Below are positions 5,686-7,300 of a stretch of DNA of 7,300 nt, one piece after another (position 1 is the first letter of the stretch; each line of letters opens with the position of its first letter). The DNA comes from Methanobacteriota archaeon (GTDB lineage: Archaea > Thermoplasmatota > JASEFT01 > JAUWIS01): NCBI GenBank assembly GCA_030605245.1, contig JAUWIS010000042.1:1-7300 (forward strand). The letters run 5' to 3'. The translations under genes were made by a program, and so were the position numbers. The notes beneath the pieces are model-generated. The model was not told the origin of the DNA. It searched no databases and worked only from the letters and a program-made list of their open reading frames with translations.

Positions 5686-7300
5686 TTATCTTAGAATACT
5701 TTCTGCACCACATTTAGGACATTTAACTTTAACTGGTCTTTTTGCTGATGTTATCTTCATAATGTTTCCACAGTTTGGGCATTTTGCCATAACAAAAGGA
5801 ACAGGCTGAGAAACAGAAACAGATGGAGGGGTAGGTGGCGGAACACTAACAGGTAAACCTGCTAATCTTTTTCTTCTAAACAATAATACAAAAACAACAA
5901 TAATCACAACTGCTCCAATTATACCGGCAGCAGTAATCAGATAAATAGGACTGACTTTTGTTTCCTCCTCAACACCACCCGCAGTCACCTCATTGTAAAC
6001 AGTTACATCAACAGAAACAAACCCTGAATAATTTTTTCCATCATAAGCCCTTGCATAGATTGTGTGTTTACCATTCTCAACCGCTGTAGTATTCCAAGAA
6101 TAATTCCATTCCACATTACCCACAGAAACAACAGAAACATTAAACCAATTATTATCATCAATTTTTAGTTCAACATTTGTTACACTCCCATCAGAATCAG
6201 ATGCTGTTCCTGAAATGGTAACATTTCCTGAGACTTCTGCATTGTTCCCAAGGTTATCTATTGTGATAGTTGGTGGATTGTTTTCCTCAGGTGAACTCCA
6301 TTCTTCTGCTGCTTTTACCGCTTTGTAGGCATCCACGTATCCAAATCCATAAGCACCATTCCACTTGTTATACGGATAAGGATAATCAGGATGTTCTGGT
6401 GCTCCCTTTTGTTCTGCCGTCTCTTGTAAAATCTGCTTAACTGCTTTAGGGGTAAGTTGAGCGTTTGCCTCAAGCATGAGGGCAACAATACCAGAAACAT
6501 GGGGTGTGGCTAAAGATGTACCTCCTGGTGAATAAGTATAATATCCTGTGGCATCTTGCCCCATTAAGACATAGTCACAAGTAGTTATACTTGCACCGGG
6601 AGCAACCACATCAGGTTTTAATTCATTATAAGGGTCATCATCATCGTCATCCCTAGGACCTCTGGATGAAAAATCGGTAATCTCGTCATTATTTCTATTT
6701 ATAGTATTCTTAGTATCGATAGCACCGACAACTATTGCTTTGTCAGAACAGGGTGTAGTAAGACCTTCATTGTCAGGACCATCATTACCAACAGCCTGAA
6801 CCACAACAATACCATTGTCAACAGCTTTATCTATCTCCCTAGACCACGCATCAGAACCATCAGTATGATCAACATCGCCAGCGCTAATACTAATAATATC
6901 TATGCTAAATTCATCCTTATGCTGGATACACCACTCAATGCCTTTTACAAAATTCTGAGAGAGATCCATGTCTGTAGGCTGTTGAAAACATTTTACATCA
7001 ATCAATTTAGCATCTGGTGCAACACCCATGTATGTACCTTCGCTTTCACCTGTTCCCATTGCAACACCTGCGCATGCTGTGCCATGACCCGAGTTGTCAT
7101 CAGGATTGTAAGACCCATCTGTAGGTTTGATGCTACTTCCTCTAATGAACTCTGCACCCGCAACAAACTTGCCGTCTATTGAGGGGTGCCCATCATCTAC
7201 TCCAGAATCAATGATTGCAATATTAATCCCTTTCCCAGTATACCCTAACCCCCATGCAGTCTCATCATATGTTGTTGAAGGTCTTGCCTTTATCGCCCTT
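5686..7300 (-). CDS. Membrane-anchored subtilisin-family (S8) protease with Ig-like domain and zinc-ribbon tail (5' end missing)
   Basis: The frame is open to the right edge, so the ATG at 7059 is internal; 538 codons less one base are visible, 537 or more residues. Numbering from the edge, the complete triad is present: Asp31 (IIDSGVD), His72 (SGHGTACAG) and Ser262 (GGTSLATPHVSG), with oxyanion Asn172 (AVGNDGP). A run of six Asp (about 217-222) precedes LKPDVVAPG and may bind Ca2+. An Ig-like (bacterial Ig) domain spans about 342-434, starting NPPTITI, with several N-x-S/T sites. One transmembrane helix (about 451-474) ends in RRKR, then a Pro-rich linker, then CPNC and CPKC (507-510, 527-530), a zinc ribbon. 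The positive-inside rule places the ribbon in the cytoplasm and the protease outside. Signal peptide and propeptide are off the edge. A housekeeping surface or nutrient protease is likely; the ribbon's job is unknown. Confidence 0.92.
   Translation of the reverse strand, partial: RAIKARPSTTYDETAWGLGYTGKGINIAIIDSGVDDGHPSIDGKFVAGAEFIRGSSIKPTDGSYNPDDNSGHGTACAGVAMGTGESEGTYMGVAPDAKLIDVKCFQQPTDMDLSQNFVKGIEWCIQHKDEFSIDIISISAGDVDHTDGSDAWSREIDKAVDNGIVVVQAVGNDGPDNEGLTTPCSDKAIVVGAIDTKNTINRNNDEITDFSSRGPRDDDDDDPYNELKPDVVAPGASITTCDYVLMGQDATGYYTYSPGGTSLATPHVSGIVALMLEANAQLTPKAVKQILQETAEQKGAPEHPDYPYPYNKWNGAYGFGYVDAYKAVKAAEEWSSPEENNPPTITIDNLGNNAEVSGNVTISGTASDSDGSVTNVELKIDDNNWFNVSVVSVGNVEWNYSWNTTAVENGKHTIYARAYDGKNYSGFVSVDVTVYNEVTAGGVEEETKVSPIYLITAAGIIGAVVIIVVFVLLFRRKRLAGLPVSVPPPTPPSVSVSQPVPFVMAKCPNCGNIMKITSAKRPVKVKCPKCGAESILR

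Noticed and set aside
6640..6660. Short GAT tandem run, possible microsatellite or frameshift site in the protease
   Set aside because: It encodes a plain run of Asp in frame within the catalytic domain, and the frame continues normally on both sides.
6865..7182. Plus-strand open frame of 105 codons
   Set aside because: It is antisense to the catalytic domain of the protease, where the Asp and His motifs are encoded on the minus strand.

Overview
The window looks archaeal, probably euryarchaeal and perhaps Thermoplasmatota-like; the lineage is an inference. It is AT-rich. The triosephosphate isomerase is the short archaeal type of about 222 residues. There is a free-standing Lrp/AsnC ligand-binding (RAM) domain and an archaeal endonuclease IV-like TIM barrel. 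Five start codons have a TATA-like box centred about 25-28 bp upstream and no Shine-Dalgarno sequence, which points to leaderless archaeal transcripts.

Layout. (1) 1-2180, minus strand: a dihydrolipoamide dehydrogenase-like flavoprotein is followed after 23 bp by an iron-sulfur protein of the sulfhydrogenase beta / anaerobic sulfite reductase A type, which runs off the left edge. (2) 2181-2231: a short divergent promoter whose single near-palindromic AT box lies midway between two start codons. (3) 2232-3059, plus strand: the endonuclease IV-like TIM barrel, converging on a possible 47-codon minus-strand gene (3044-3187). (4) 3321-3989, plus strand: tpiA with a clear BRE/TATA promoter, converging on the minus-strand RAM-domain gene (4046-4327). 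(5) 4328-4632: a 305-bp gene-free stretch packed with inverted repeats built on a GGAAAA/TTTTCC core, ending in a strong hairpin that may terminate the next minus-strand gene. (6) 4633-5574, minus strand: a CaCA-family cation/calcium exchanger. (7) 5686-7300, minus strand: a membrane-anchored subtilisin-family protease, cut by the right edge, with an outside catalytic and Ig-like part, one transmembrane helix and a C-terminal zinc ribbon predicted to be inside the cell.

The genes are mostly single transcription units of core metabolism (glycolysis/gluconeogenesis, redox, DNA repair, ion transport, surface proteolysis). Only the lpd-like and iron-sulfur genes look like an operon, and together they suggest electron transfer between NAD(P)H, a disulfide or flavin and Fe-S clusters. 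No clear defence system, CRISPR array, transposase, tRNA or rRNA was seen. The least ordinary items are the hairpin cluster, the symmetric divergent promoter, the protease with its zinc-ribbon tail, and the unannotated-looking small gene.
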